A stretch of DNA of 64,000 bases from Oricola nitratireducens (GCF_014904745.1 NZ_JACZCS010000011.1:62001-126000), one strand, 5' to 3'. Numbered from the stretch's first letter, positions 44,427-54,260 are shown. A program made the numbers and translations. The notes: generated from the sequence alone by a model not told the origin.

Positions 44427-47162
44427 TCACGCCGGGCCACCGGTTCCCGCATCACTTTCGGGGAGTTCCGGGGGACCGGCCTCGGCTGGCGGTGCATTCC
44501 CCGTCCTGACAAGGATACGCTGGTAGAACCGGCCGATCGCCAGCAGCGACACCCCGAGCCCGATGAAGGAGAAGGCGCGCAGCGCGCCGGTCAGCGCCGT
44601 CATGTCGAGCAGGAAGACCTTGCAGATGGTCAGCGCGATGACCGCCGCCGAGGCCAGCCGCAAGGGCATCGATTTCAGGAACAGGCCGGCCAGAAGCAGC
44701 GCCGCGCCGAGGACCAGCCAGACGGCCGAATAGGTCCAGAACTCCATGTCGGAGGTGCGGTGCCACATGCCGATCCGGCTGCCCTGGAAGGCGTGGCGCG
44801 TCATCATCGTGAAATAGGCAAAGACGAGCAGGCCCGCCAGGAGCGCATAGGCGAGCGTGTACCAGCGCGGACGGATCGGGCGCGCCATCAGCGCCACGAC
44901 CCCGGCAAGCGCGCCGGTGACGAGATAGGCCGGCAGGAGCACGTTCAGGACCGCGCCGTCGCCGACGCCCGAGCCGGTCAGCAGCGGGTTGTGGACGACG
45001 AACAGGCCGATCGCGATCATCGCCGCGCTCAATCCGCCGGCGACCAGGGATGCGACATCGTAGACGTTCGCCTTCGTGTAGCGGGCGACGCGCTGGAGCC
45101 CGATTGCGAAACCGAGCGCGGCGATCGTCTGCGCCGCCATGTCGGCGAGCCGGAACGGACCGACGATTTCGCCGCCGTGGATCCAGTGGCGCAATTCGAG
45201 CCCGACAAAAAAGCCGAGCAGCGCGAGGCCGATCGCGGTGACTGCGGCGCCGGTGCGTTCAGCGCCATTGCGGCGCAGGATTTCGCCGGCGAGCAGGATC
45301 GCCGTGGCCGGCAGGCCGGCGATCACGACGAGCCTGTTCAGGAGCGGCGTCGTGCCGATCACTTCGCCGGGGAACGGCGCGCTCGCCCACAGACCGAGAG
45401 CGGCGAGCAGGCTTGCGGCGATCGCAAGGAACGGCAGCGCGCGCAACGGCCGTGCCCGGTACACCCAGGCAATGCCCGCCGCCGTCAGGGCGAAACCGAA
45501 CGGCATCCAGGTCTTCGACAGCGTGACGCCGAGCGCGAAGGAAACCAGCGCGACCGATGTCACCGCGAATGCCGCCGGGGCCGGCGCGGACCAGTCGTCC
45601 GGACGGGCGCGGGTGAAGAGTTCCGTCAGCAGGACGAACAACAGCGCCAATGCCAGCGCGGCGACGCCGAACAGCACTTTCGTTTCGAACGGGGCAATCC
45701 GGAGATAGGCAACGATGATCGTCAAAAAGGCGATGACGGACGCCGAAATCGCGAGGTTGCCGGCCATACGCGGCGCCGTGGCCGCGGCGCGGCGGGCGGC
45801 CCAGATGGCCAGTCCGCCGACGGGCACGGCCAGGAAACCGAGCGCGAGGAAATAGGTGGCTGCATCGGCCGGCATGAAGGCCGTGCGGTAGTCCGCGTCG
45901 CCGAGCAGTCCGGGATAGCGCGCCAGCGGCAGGTCGATGGCAACGGCGGCGGCCACGACGATGAACGCCGCCGCGCCCGAGGCGAGCGAAAAGGACGGCC
46001 AGACGCCCGCTGCCGCGACGATCACCAGGCCCGTAGCCAGTCCCGCGCTCATCGCCGGAAAATCATAGGCGCTGGCGCTGTGCATCGCAAAGGCGAGCGC
46101 CACCAGCGCTAATGCGGTCACCGCAGGGCTATCCGGTGGACGGTCGGCGAGCGGTACCGGGCGTTCCGCTTTTTCCCAGCCGAAGGTTGCTACATGGATG
46201 ATCGCGAGGCCCACGAGCAACGCCCCGCCGGCAAAGCCCGCCGTCGTGCCCTCGATCGCCGCCGTCATGAAAGCCCAGGCCGTGCTGCCGATGATCCCGC
46301 CCACCGCCAGCCACAGCCAGTTGCGCAGGCGCGACACCGTCATGATCGCGGCGGTGACGACCAGCGTATGCCCGGCAAGCGCGGGCGCATTCGGGGTAGT
46401 CGACGAGACGAGCAACGGCGCGCCGTAAGCGCCGAGCAGGCCGATGGCCGCCAGTTTCGGCCCGTGGATGGCCGACAGCAACAGGCTCGCAATGCCGATT
46501 GCCGTCAGGCCGACAAAGGCGACCGCCGGCCCGACGAACCCGTAGAGCGCGTGCGCGGCGTAAAGCGTGCCGAACGCGGCGATCGCGCCTGCGCCGGTCA
46601 GGATGCCCGGAATGTCGGCGCTCTCGAAGACCGGCAGTTTCAGCGCCATGTCGCGCCGGCGCAGCCATTCGCCGACCGCAAATAGCGCCGCCGAGAACAG
46701 GGTTCCCGCCGCTATCCGGGCACCCGGGCCAAGCAGGCCCGCCTCGATGGAGTAGCGCACCAGGAAAAGCGCGCCGAGCGCGATCGCGATGCCGCCGAGG
46801 ATGACCGTCCAGTTCGCGCCGACCAGTTTTTCCAGATCCGCGGCGCTGCGCCGGCGGGCGGGCGCTTCCTGTGCCTTCGCCGGCAAAGGCGGCGGCGTCG
46901 CGGCAGACTGCATGGCGACGGGCTCCGCTTCCGGAACGGCGGCGCCGGCGGACTTTTTGCCCTCTTCCGGCTCTTCCGCCTTGCCGAAATCCGCGCGGAA
47001 GTCCGGCCTCGGGACGCGCGCCGTTTCCGCAACCGCGATGCCGACATCCTGAAGGGCGGCTCGCAGCGCGGCGACCTGGGCTTCAAGCCGCCTGCCGCGC
47101 CGGTCGACGCTGAGCAGCCAGAACACCAGAACAATTGCGCCGATCAGAAGTAATGTGATCAT
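44427..47162 (-). CDS. DUF2339 giant multi-spanning membrane protein
   Basis: A 911-residue protein with an N-terminal anchor (ITLLLIGAIVLVFWLLSV), a short coiled segment (LEAQVAALRAALQDVG), an Ala/Pro-rich linker, and then an almost unbroken series of about 24-26 membrane helices starting at the DUF2339 entry motif LEKLVGANWTVILGGIAIALGALFLVRYS. The end has KSMPLRLASAAVIALTICKVFLLDM and FIGLGVSLLAIGRFYQR, typical of the family. Function unknown. GAGG lies 5 nt before ATG 47162. It stands alone between the HD-GYP gene and the divergent MFS gene. Confidence 0.88.
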   Translation of the reverse strand: MITLLLIGAIVLVFWLLSVDRRGRRLEAQVAALRAALQDVGIAVAETARVPRPDFRADFGKAEEPEEGKKSAGAAVPEAEPVAMQSAATPPPLPAKAQEAPARRRSAADLEKLVGANWTVILGGIAIALGALFLVRYSIEAGLLGPGARIAAGTLFSAALFAVGEWLRRRDMALKLPVFESADIPGILTGAGAIAAFGTLYAAHALYGFVGPAVAFVGLTAIGIASLLLSAIHGPKLAAIGLLGAYGAPLLVSSTTPNAPALAGHTLVVTAAIMTVSRLRNWLWLAVGGIIGSTAWAFMTAAIEGTTAGFAGGALLVGLAIIHVATFGWEKAERPVPLADRPPDSPAVTALALVALAFAMHSASAYDFPAMSAGLATGLVIVAAAGVWPSFSLASGAAAFIVVAAAVAIDLPLARYPGLLGDADYRTAFMPADAATYFLALGFLAVPVGGLAIWAARRAAATAPRMAGNLAISASVIAFLTIIVAYLRIAPFETKVLFGVAALALALLFVLLTELFTRARPDDWSAPAPAAFAVTSVALVSFALGVTLSKTWMPFGFALTAAGIAWVYRARPLRALPFLAIAASLLAALGLWASAPFPGEVIGTTPLLNRLVVIAGLPATAILLAGEILRRNGAERTGAAVTAIGLALLGFFVGLELRHWIHGGEIVGPFRLADMAAQTIAALGFAIGLQRVARYTKANVYDVASLVAGGLSAAMIAIGLFVVHNPLLTGSGVGDGAVLNVLLPAYLVTGALAGVVALMARPIRPRWYTLAYALLAGLLVFAYFTMMTRHAFQGSRIGMWHRTSDMEFWTYSAVWLVLGAALLLAGLFLKSMPLRLASAAVIALTICKVFLLDMTALTGALRAFSFIGLGVSLLAIGRFYQRILVRTGNAPPAEAGPPELPESDAGTGGPA

Positions 47163-47400
47163 GCCGCCCTCTATTTTCCCCGCCCCACTTCTCTATGTCG
47201 CAAAAAGCCTAACCGGTTCATTACACGGATTGCTATATTGTTTCCGCATTACCTGCGTCAGGCGCCGCCCTCCCTCAGGTGCCGAAGATGAAGCGGCGTT
47301 AAACCAGCCTTCAACCGAATTGATCGACCGGACGCAAAGCCCCGCTTGGCCTTCAAACCGTTCCGGCTTATTTCTCTCAGGCACTCCAGAGGGGATCACG

Positions 47401-48633
47401 ATGAGCACGCTGGCCATTTCAAGACGAGAACCGGAATTTCCGTGGCTGATTATCGCCAGCGGCTGCCTGATCGCGGCGCTGACCTTCGGACCGCGCTCGG
47501 CCATGGGCTTCTTCCAACTGCCGATGCTGGCCGACACGGGATGGTCGCGCTCCGAATTCGGCCTCGCCATGGCGATCCAGAACCTGATGTGGGGCGTCGG
47601 CCAGCCCTTTTTCGGCGCACTCGCCGACAAGCACGGCACATGGCGCGTGCTGCTGCTTTCGGCGATCCTTTATGCGTCGGGCCTTTTCCTGATGGCCGCG
47701 CCGCAAAGCATCTGGTTTCTGCATCTGGGCGGCGGTTTGCTCATCGGCCTCGCCATCGCGTCCGGTTCCTTCGGCATCATCCTCGCCGCTTTTGCGCGCA
47801 ACGTCACGGCGGAACAGCGCTCCTTCGCCTTCGGCATGGGCACCGCTGCCGGATCGGCCGGCATGTTCCTGTTCGCGCCTTTCAGCCAGATGCTGATCGA
47901 CAGCCTTGGCTGGTCGGATTCGCTGCTGGTGATGTCGGCGATGATGCTGATCGTGCCGATCCTCGCCATACCGCTGCGCGGCAACTCGTCGTCCGGCAGC
48001 CAGAAGCAGTCCGAGGTCGACCAGTCGATCGGCGAGGCACTGCGCGAGGCCTTCGGCCACCACAGCTATCTGCTGCTGACCGCCGGTTTCTTCGTCTGCG
48101 GCTTCCAGGTCGCCTTTATCACCGCGCATTTTCCGGCCTATATCGGCGATATCGGCATCGATGCGCGCTACGCCGTCATCGGCATCGCGCTGATCGGCTT
48201 CTTCAACATCATCGGGTCGCTCGCCTCCGGCGTGATCGGCCAGAAATATTCCAAGCCCGCCTTCCTCTCGCTGATCTATATCGGCCGGGCCATCGCCGTG
48301 ACCGTCTTCCTGCTGACGCCGCAGACCGGCACCACGGTGATCATATTTTCCGGCGTGATGGGGCTGTTGTGGCTTTCCACCGTGCCGCCGACCAACGCGC
48401 TCGTCGCGATCATGTTCGGCACGCGCCATCTCGGCATGCTGGGCGGCATCGTATTCTTCTCGCACCAGATCGGCTCGTTCCTCGGCGTCTGGCTCGGCGG
48501 GTTCATGTACGACATGTTCGGCAGCTACGATTCCGTCTGGTGGCTCGGCGTCGCGCTCGGCCTGTTCGCGGCCGCCGTCCACTGGCCGATCAAGGAACGC
48601 CCGGTCGCCCGCCCCTCCGCGGTCGTTGCATGA
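47401..48633 (+). CDS. MFS transporter
   Basis: A 410-residue permease with twelve predicted helices. The N-terminal half shows FGPRSAMGFFQLPMLADTGW, ALADKHGTWRVLLLSAILYASG (MFS loop 2-3 motif D-K-x-G-x-x-x) and GGLLIGLAIASGSFGIILAAFA. The central loop is hydrophilic (SSGSQKQSEVDQSIGE). The RSAMGFF and SRSEFG context suggests the oxalate/monocarboxylate-type MFS group, with substrate unassigned. GAGGGG sits 6 nt before ATG 47401. The 238-nt leader from 47163 is shared with the divergent DUF2339 gene and shows no convincing promoter or known RNA element. Confidence 0.88.
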   Translation: MSTLAISRREPEFPWLIIASGCLIAALTFGPRSAMGFFQLPMLADTGWSRSEFGLAMAIQNLMWGVGQPFFGALADKHGTWRVLLLSAILYASGLFLMAAPQSIWFLHLGGGLLIGLAIASGSFGIILAAFARNVTAEQRSFAFGMGTAAGSAGMFLFAPFSQMLIDSLGWSDSLLVMSAMMLIVPILAIPLRGNSSSGSQKQSEVDQSIGEALREAFGHHSYLLLTAGFFVCGFQVAFITAHFPAYIGDIGIDARYAVIGIALIGFFNIIGSLASGVIGQKYSKPAFLSLIYIGRAIAVTVFLLTPQTGTTVIIFSGVMGLLWLSTVPPTNALVAIMFGTRHLGMLGGIVFFSHQIGSFLGVWLGGFMYDMFGSYDSVWWLGVALGLFAAAVHWPIKERPVARPSAVVA

Positions 48634-48668
48634 AAAAACGCCGGGCGATCCGCCCGGCGTTTCCGTTT
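48633..48668. terminator. Bidirectional intrinsic terminator
   Basis: A6 run, then CGCCGGGCG-ATC-CGCCCGGCG (48639-48659), then TTTCCGTTT. The strong 9-bp stem with A-tract before and T-tract after can stop both the MFS transcript and, on the minus strand, the PhoX-like transcript ending at 48690. Confidence 0.88.
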
Positions 48669-48689
48669 CTGACAGGCGGGTAGCCGGTC

Positions 48690-50450
48690 TTATTTCGCCA
48701 TTGCCGAGGTCTTCACGGCCGGGAACGGGCCGATATAGCCGACATAGGCGCGCGCTTCGGCCGGGTCCTGCAGCTTGTCCTCGTCGGACTCTCCGTAAGG
48801 ATGCTGGACGACCGTGGTCAGGTAGGCGAAGCCGTTCACATCCGGCCACCAATCGACCGAGGTGTTCTCGGCGCCATAAGGCGTTGTGGTGATCCGGGTC
48901 ATTTCCTTCGACGTCGCGTCGACGGCCCAGGTCGCGTCGTTCTGGTGGCCCGAACCGGTATCCTCGGCCACGATCAGCGTATTGTAGCCAGGAATGAAGG
49001 TCAGGTTGTCCGGATTGGCGATGCCGTCGATGGCGCAGGTGTTGCCGGCGTAGTCGCCTTCCTCGATCTTCTGCGGCGTGCCTTCCAGGAAGCTCGACGC
49101 CTTGGTGACGAGGTAGTCGCCGTCCATCGACAGTTCGTAAACCGCGCCGCATTTGTTCTGGGCGAGCCTGACATCGTTGCGGCCACCCTTGTCCTGCTTG
49201 GCGCCGTCTTCCATGCCCTTGGACACTTCGGACATCGCCAGGAACATGCGGTTTGCTTCCGGATCGAAGGCAAGGCCTTCCATCTTGCGGAACTCGGTCG
49301 TCGCACCCAGCATCGAGGCATAACGGCGGGTCTCAAGCCGCGATGCGACGGCTTCCATGCCCGGCTTCACCTTGAGACATTCGGCCCGTGCTTCTGCGTT
49401 GGACGACATGAAACCTTCCGGGCAGGTGCCGTCGTCGTTGTAGGACGCGGTTTCGAAGATGTCGGAGAAACCGACGTCGAGCGCCAGAGCCGTGCGGATT
49501 TCGCTGTCGGAGGCATGGCCGAGGCCGATCCACTCGATATCGGCAGCGCCCGCGCCCTCGCCCGAGGTCTGATTCCATTTGGCGGCGTAGAGTTCGCCGG
49601 AGGAGAGATCGCCAGCCGTGTCGGCGACGAACCGGAACAGGCCGGTATTGGTGCCGTCGTCGGTGATGTAGGCGGTCTTGTTGTCGGGCATGATGTAGGC
49701 GAGTTCGACGGCGACGCGGCCCATCGCGTAATGCTTCGCCACGCTGGTCGACCCGTCTTCGCTGACGGCGACCTCGACCGGGAAGCCGTATTTGTAGGGC
49801 TTGAACACGGATTTGAAGACGTCAAGCGTCATCAGCTTGTCGTTGACGCCCTGGTAGCGGACCATCGGCTGGTAATAGCCGTCGATGTCGTCAAGCGAGG
49901 TGGCTTCCTCGACAGAACGCGCATCCGGCGGATACTCCTCGGAACCGAGATGGGTGTTCCACGGCGTCACGGATCCGGCGCAGGGAACCCAAAGGCCGCC
50001 GACGGAGGTGAAATCGACCGGGCGCGAGGAAACCGGCGTCAGGTTGCCGTCGGAATCCTGCTTCAGCTCGGAGAGATACATCGCGGCAGGACGCGATTCG
50101 AAATGCGTCAGCGAGAACAGCTTGCCGCCGACCGGCAGGAACGAGGTGAAATCGGCATCGTTGGAAACGATCGGTTTGCCGTCTCCATCGCGCAATGCGG
50201 CGCCCGAGGCGTCCGTCAGAACACCGAACTCGGCGTCGCCGATCTTGTCGCCGGAACGGGCGATCACATGATACCGGGTCTTGATCGCATTACCGTCGAT
50301 CGTGACGGTCGGCGAAACATTGACCAGACGCTTGGCCGCGTCTTCTTTCGGCGCATCGACAGGCGCGAATTTGATGTCACCGGCACTGGCGGCCGCTGTC
50401 AGCGCCGATAGCGCGGTGGCGGCAAGAAGCATGGTTTGGAGCTTCCGCAT
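48690..50450 (-). CDS. phoX: PhoX-like secreted phosphatase (DUF839)
   Basis: A 586-residue protein with a Sec signal (LQTMLLAATALSALTAAASA, cleavage after Ala23). The mature part follows the DUF839/PhoX beta-propeller plan with WVPCAGSVTPWNTHLGSEEY, EVAVSEDGSTSVAKHYAMGRVAVE, MEGLAFDPEANRMFLAMSEV, GIANPDNLTFIPGYNTLIVAEDTG and a late VVQHPYGESDED. These are PhoX calcium/iron-binding regions, so an extracytoplasmic Ca-dependent phosphomonoesterase is likely. It has no twin-arginine signal, unlike classical PhoX. GGGAG lies 7 nt before ATG 50450. A weak Pho-box-like sequence is upstream. Confidence 0.8.
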   Translation of the reverse strand: MRKLQTMLLAATALSALTAAASAGDIKFAPVDAPKEDAAKRLVNVSPTVTIDGNAIKTRYHVIARSGDKIGDAEFGVLTDASGAALRDGDGKPIVSNDADFTSFLPVGGKLFSLTHFESRPAAMYLSELKQDSDGNLTPVSSRPVDFTSVGGLWVPCAGSVTPWNTHLGSEEYPPDARSVEEATSLDDIDGYYQPMVRYQGVNDKLMTLDVFKSVFKPYKYGFPVEVAVSEDGSTSVAKHYAMGRVAVELAYIMPDNKTAYITDDGTNTGLFRFVADTAGDLSSGELYAAKWNQTSGEGAGAADIEWIGLGHASDSEIRTALALDVGFSDIFETASYNDDGTCPEGFMSSNAEARAECLKVKPGMEAVASRLETRRYASMLGATTEFRKMEGLAFDPEANRMFLAMSEVSKGMEDGAKQDKGGRNDVRLAQNKCGAVYELSMDGDYLVTKASSFLEGTPQKIEEGDYAGNTCAIDGIANPDNLTFIPGYNTLIVAEDTGSGHQNDATWAVDATSKEMTRITTTPYGAENTSVDWWPDVNGFAYLTTVVQHPYGESDEDKLQDPAEARAYVGYIGPFPAVKTSAMAK

Positions 50451-50528
50451 GGCTATTCTCCCATTGTCCAAAGAATCCCTGGCCAACGCCTTAATGCGCA
50501 TGGCCGCGACCAGACCTATGGGGCGCGT

Positions 50529-50546
50529 ATGAAGCCTCTATGACGA
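50529..50546 (-). promoter_or_regulatory. Possible Pho box upstream of the PhoX-like gene
   Basis: Minus strand: TCGTCAT-AGAG-GCTTCAT, two 7-nt units 11 nt apart matching CTGTCAT at 5 and 4 of 7 positions, 79 nt before the ATG. The spacing fits PhoB binding; the match is weak. Confidence 0.3.
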
Positions 50547-50604
50547 GCTGTGCAACGGCGGCATATTTTGCTGCGGCCCGCCATTTTCGCGCCGTCGACC
50601 GCTC

Positions 50605-51132
50605 CTATTTCCGCTCCGTCATCCGGGTGGCCGGGAAGATCGAACAGGTTTCCGTGCCGAAGGCCATCATGCGCCCGCGCGAATCGACCACGCGGCACTC
50701 CGAAACACCGATGGTGCGGCCGCGGCTGACGACCTTCGCCTCGCAGGTGACCTCGCCGGTGTCCGGCAGGATCGGCCGGATGAGATTGACCTTGAACTCC
50801 GTGGTGGTGAAGGCCTCGCCCTTCCTCAAAACGGTCTGGATGGAGCAGGCGAGCGCGGAGTCCATGATCGTCGCCGTCCAGCCGCCATGGATCGTGCCGA
50901 CAGGATTGAGATATTCCTCGCGCGGCATGCCCTTGAACACCGCCCTGCCCTCATCGACCTCGACAATTCCGAGAGACAGGGTTTTCGACATCGGCGGCGC
51001 CGGCAATTCGCCGGCGATGATCATCCGGAGCACTTCCAGCCCGCTGTGATCGTGGAAAGCCTGCCCCGGCACGATGCCGAAGCCGGACGGTGCGCTCAAT
51101 CCCGGGTAAATCTCGTTATCAGCCGTCGTCAC
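50605..51132 (-). CDS. PaaI-type hotdog thioesterase
   Basis: A 175-residue acyl-CoA thioesterase-like protein. The core motif PVGTIHGGWTATIMDSALACSI (Gly-Gly-x-x-x-x-x-x-Asp) is the hotdog active-site helix, and FKVNLIRPILPDTGEVTCEAKVVSRGRTIGVSECRVVDSRGRMMAFGT closes the sheet, as in PaaI/YbgC relatives. Substrate unassigned. The start is GTG 51132, which shares one base with the recO stop (TAGTG), so it is translationally coupled to recO and ends the housekeeping operon. Confidence 0.9.
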   Translation of the reverse strand: MTTADNEIYPGLSAPSGFGIVPGQAFHDHSGLEVLRMIIAGELPAPPMSKTLSLGIVEVDEGRAVFKGMPREEYLNPVGTIHGGWTATIMDSALACSIQTVLRKGEAFTTTEFKVNLIRPILPDTGEVTCEAKVVSRGRTIGVSECRVVDSRGRMMAFGTETCSIFPATRMTERK

Positions 51133-51878
51133 TACGTCTTCTCCCCTGCGTTGGCGATTGCACGCCTGACGGCGGCGACAAAACCGGCGCGCGCGTCCGG
51201 CTCCTTGATGGCGCGCGGCTCATAGACATGGCGGCGCAGAAAATAAGACGTCAGATCGAAGGCGTTGGCGATATCGGCCTCGTTCGGCACCACGGAAGGC
51301 TGGCCGGCAAGAAAGGCCGGCAGCGCCAGGAGCTTGTCCTTCCACGGATCGCCAGCGATCCGGCTGACCGCACGGCCGCTTTTCGGCGAGACGTAGACGA
51401 GATCGTTGCGTCGTCCCGATCCGGCGCAGGAGGAGAGATCGAGGCCGAAGCCCAGTTCCTCCAGCAGCCTCAGTTCGAAGCGCACCATCAGCGGCCCGGC
51501 AATCTCCGGCTCGCACAGATGCTCGATGACGACCTCCATGGCGCGGAACAGTTCGAAATGACGGTCGCGTTCGGGCAACAGGCGCAAATGGCTGGCGAGA
51601 AGCTGAATGCCGTAGATGCCGGAGGGATGTTCCATCAACCGGGCGGCGGCAAGCGCCAGCGGCTCGACCTGGAATGTGCCGAGATGCTCATCCAGACGCG
51701 CGCGCCAGGTCAGTTCGACCTCGTTGCCCGGCTGCAGAACCGGCTGCTGGCGGCGCGAACGGCCGCCGCGCACCAGACCGAGATGACGGCCGCGCTGTTC
51801 GGTCATCACTTCGAGGATCAGGCTGGTCTCGCCATGCCTGCGCGTTCCGATGATGATGCCGCGATCCCGCCATTCCAT
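51132..51878 (-). CDS. recO: DNA repair protein RecO
   Basis: A 248-residue protein: N-terminal OB fold starting [20 protein letters not shown], central helical region with [21 protein letters not shown] and [20 protein letters not shown], then the family segment [12 protein letters not shown]. Only one Cys of the zinc knuckle seen in some RecO proteins is obvious. RecO loads RecA with RecF/RecR in gap repair. It starts 15 nt after era in the conserved lepB-rnc-era-recO order. Confidence 0.95.
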   Translation of the reverse strand: MEWRDRGIIIGTRRHGETSLILEVMTEQRGRHLGLVRGGRSRRQQPVLQPGNEVELTWRARLDEHLGTFQVEPLALAAARLMEHPSGIYGIQLLASHLRLLPERDRHFELFRAMEVVIEHLCEPEIAGPLMVRFELRLLEELGFGLDLSSCAGSGRRNDLVYVSPKSGRAVSRIAGDPWKDKLLALPAFLAGQPSVVPNEADIANAFDLTSYFLRRHVYEPRAIKEPDARAGFVAAVRRAIANAGEKT

Positions 51879-51893
51879 GGCGCGGAGATTGCG

Positions 51894-52808
51894 TTACTCG
51901 GCGGAAAAGTCCAGCCCCATCTCGCGGTAACGCTCGGGATCGTTGCCCCAGTTCTCGCGCACCTTGACGAACAGGAAGAGATGCACCGGCTGTTCGAGGA
52001 TCCCGGCGATCTCCTTGCGCGACGCCTGGCCGATCGACTTGATCGTCTCGCCCTTGTGCCCGAGCACGATCTTCTTCTGGCTGTCGCGCTCGACATAGAT
52101 GACCTGATCGATACGCACCGAACCGTCCTTCTTCTCCTCCCATTTTTCCGTTTCCACGGTGGACGAATAAGGCAGTTCCTGATGCAGGCGCAGATAGAGT
52201 TTCTCGCGGGTGATTTCCGCCGCGAGCTGGCGCATCGGCAGGTCGGAGATCTGGTCCTCGGGGTAATACCACGGCCCTTCCGGAACGGTCTCCGCCAGCT
52301 TCCTCAGAAGGTCCTTGCAGCCATATCCTTCCGACGCGGAAATCATGAAGGTTTCGGCGAATTCCGCGCGGTCGTTGAGCTCCTTGGCGAGTTCCAGCAG
52401 GCGCGGCGGCTCGACCGTGTCGATCTTGTTGAGCACCAGATATTTCGTCTGCCGAATGTCCGGCAGCACTTCGAGGATACGCTCCTCGTCCTCGCGAACG
52501 CCCTTGCGCGCGTCGATCAGCACCAGGACAATGTCCGCGTCGCGCGCACCGGACCATGCGGAGGTCACCATGGCGCGGTCGAGGCGGCGCTTCGGCGCGA
52601 AGACGCCCGGCGCGTCCATGAAGACGAGCTGCGTCTGGCCGACGGTGGCGATACCGCGCACCAGCGCGCGCGTCGTCTGCACCTTGTGGGTCACGATCGA
52701 CACCTTCGCGCCGACAAGCTGGTTGACCAGGGTCGACTTGCCGGCGTTCGGTGCGCCGATCAGCGCCACGAAACCCGAGCGGGTCGCCGGTTGCGGCGTA
52801 TCATTCAT
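51894..52808 (-). CDS. era: GTPase Era
   Basis: A 304-residue GTPase for 16S rRNA 3'-end maturation and 30S assembly. G1 GAPNAGKSTLVNQL, G3 DAPGVFAPKR, G4 LNKIDTVEPP and G5 SASEGYG are all present, followed by the C-terminal KH domain with VIYVERDSQKKIVLGHKGETIKSIG. ATG overlaps the rnc stop by 8 nt (ATGAATGA), so translation is coupled. Confidence 0.97.
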   Translation of the reverse strand: MNDTPQPATRSGFVALIGAPNAGKSTLVNQLVGAKVSIVTHKVQTTRALVRGIATVGQTQLVFMDAPGVFAPKRRLDRAMVTSAWSGARDADIVLVLIDARKGVREDEERILEVLPDIRQTKYLVLNKIDTVEPPRLLELAKELNDRAEFAETFMISASEGYGCKDLLRKLAETVPEGPWYYPEDQISDLPMRQLAAEITREKLYLRLHQELPYSSTVETEKWEEKKDGSVRIDQVIYVERDSQKKIVLGHKGETIKSIGQASRKEIAGILEQPVHLFLFVKVRENWGNDPERYREMGLDFSAE

Positions 52809-53520
52809 TTTCGCGTACCTTTTCGCGTATGAGCATTCGGTTGGCCGCGGCCTGCTCGGCGATGCGCTTGGAGCGCCCGTCGGCGGTTTCGGGCCTCAGA
52901 TTTCCGACGGTGACCGAGACCGTGAACACCGGATCGTGGTCCGGGCCTTCGCGTGTGACGACCTTGTAGACGGGCGACACGGCGTATTCGCGATGCGCCC
53001 ATTCCTGCAATTCCGTCTTGGCGTCGCGGCGCGCCGCCGTGGCATTGGCGGCACGTTTCGTCCAGTAACGGCGGATGAAGGGGCGAACCGCCTCCAGCCC
53101 GCCTTCGAGATAGATCGTGGCGATCAGCGATTCGACGACATCGGCGCGCAGGTTCTTCTGATGCGCCTTGCGCAATTGCTGCACGTCGGAGCCGGTGCGG
53201 ATGAAATCCGGCAGCGACAATTCGTCGGCGACCTCGGCGAGCGTGTTGGCGTTGACGAGCTGGTTCAGCCGCACCGACAATTCGCCCTCGTCGGCCATCT
53301 GGAATTCGTCGAACAGCATCTCCGCGATACAAAGACCGAGTACCCGGTCGCCGAGAAATTCCAGCCGCTCGTAATCGCGGCCGCCCTTGTTGCGGGCGCT
53401 GGCATGGGTCAGGGCGCGGTCGAGACGTTCGTGATCGGCGAAGCGGTGTCCGGTGGCCTGTTCCAGCCGCTGCACCGCTTCGGGAGAAATCCTGTCCTTC
53501 GACGCCTTGCCCTTCGTCAT
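52801..53520 (-). CDS. rnc: Ribonuclease III
   Basis: A 239-residue double-strand-specific endonuclease. The signature NKGGRDYERLEFLGDRVLGL carries the catalytic Glu and Asp; a second acidic pair is in DVVESLIATIYLEGG. The C-terminal dsRNA-binding domain spans about 160-235 (DAKTELQEWAHREY). ATG overlaps the lepB stop by 4 nt and its stop overlaps the era start by 8 nt. Confidence 0.97.
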   Translation of the reverse strand: MTKGKASKDRISPEAVQRLEQATGHRFADHERLDRALTHASARNKGGRDYERLEFLGDRVLGLCIAEMLFDEFQMADEGELSVRLNQLVNANTLAEVADELSLPDFIRTGSDVQQLRKAHQKNLRADVVESLIATIYLEGGLEAVRPFIRRYWTKRAANATAARRDAKTELQEWAHREYAVSPVYKVVTREGPDHDPVFTVSVTVGNLRPETADGRSKRIAEQAAANRMLIREKVRENE

Positions 53521-54260
53521 TTCATCGCGGAATGGAAGAACCTGTCGAGCCGCAGCTCGGACGGCCAGCGCCAGATTTCGAGCGGCGACGCGCCGCCGGC
53601 AATGGAGAAGAAGATGATGTTGGCGCGGCCGACGAAGTTCTCCAACGGCACGTAGCCGACGCCGAAGCGGCTGTCGTTGGAGTTGTCGCGGTTGTCGCCC
53701 ATCATGAAGTAGTGGCCTTCCGGCACGACGAATTCACGCGTGTTGTCGGCGCTGGAATTCGGCGACAGGTCGAGCGTGTCGTAGCTGACGCCGTTCGGCA
53801 GGGTTTCCTTGTAGACGTCGACAGGGCCGAACCGTTCGGTCACGTCCGGATTGTCGATCTGGCCCTCATATTCGCGCTTCACCGGCTTGTCGTTGATGAA
53901 CAGCTGGCCGTTGCGCATCTGGACGCGGTCGCCGGGAAGCCCGATCACGCGCTTGATGTAGTCGACATGGGAAACCGGATGCTTGAAGACCGCGACGTCG
54001 CCGCGCTGCGGGCTCGCCGACCAGATGCGACCGGAAAAGATGTCCGGCGAAAACGGCAGCGAGAAATGCGAGTAGCCGTAGGCGAATTTCGAAACGAAGA
54101 GATAATCGCCCTCGAGCAATGTCGGACGCATGGAGCCGCTGGGGATCGAGAAAGGCTGGAACAGAAGCGTTCGGATCAGCAGCGCAAGAATCAACGCCTG
54201 AACGATGACCGAGACGGTCTCGGACAATGTGCTTTGCTTTTTCTCGATTTTCTCAGCCAC
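53517..54260 (-). CDS. lepB: Signal peptidase I
   Basis: A 247-residue inner-membrane serine/lysine protease. One N-terminal membrane helix (SVIVQALILALLIRTLLFQP) leads to the catalytic Ser in IPSGSMRPTLLEGDYLFVSK. The catalytic Lys is in YIKRVIGLPGDRVQMRNG, and the late GHYFMMGDNRDNSNDSR completes the family boxes. It cleaves Sec and Tat signal peptides. The 104-nt gap to acpS upstream contains a GC-rich hairpin (CCGGCC/GGCCGG near 54290-54305) without a T-tract. Confidence 0.97.
   Translation of the reverse strand: MAEKIEKKQSTLSETVSVIVQALILALLIRTLLFQPFSIPSGSMRPTLLEGDYLFVSKFAYGYSHFSLPFSPDIFSGRIWSASPQRGDVAVFKHPVSHVDYIKRVIGLPGDRVQMRNGQLFINDKPVKREYEGQIDNPDVTERFGPVDVYKETLPNGVSYDTLDLSPNSSADNTREFVVPEGHYFMMGDNRDNSNDSRFGVGYVPLENFVGRANIIFFSIAGGASPLEIWRWPSELRLDRFFHSAMK

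Noticed and set aside
44424-46112. 562-codon open frame opposite the DUF2339 gene
   Set aside because: Antisense of membrane-helix codons gives charged low-complexity sequence; not credible.
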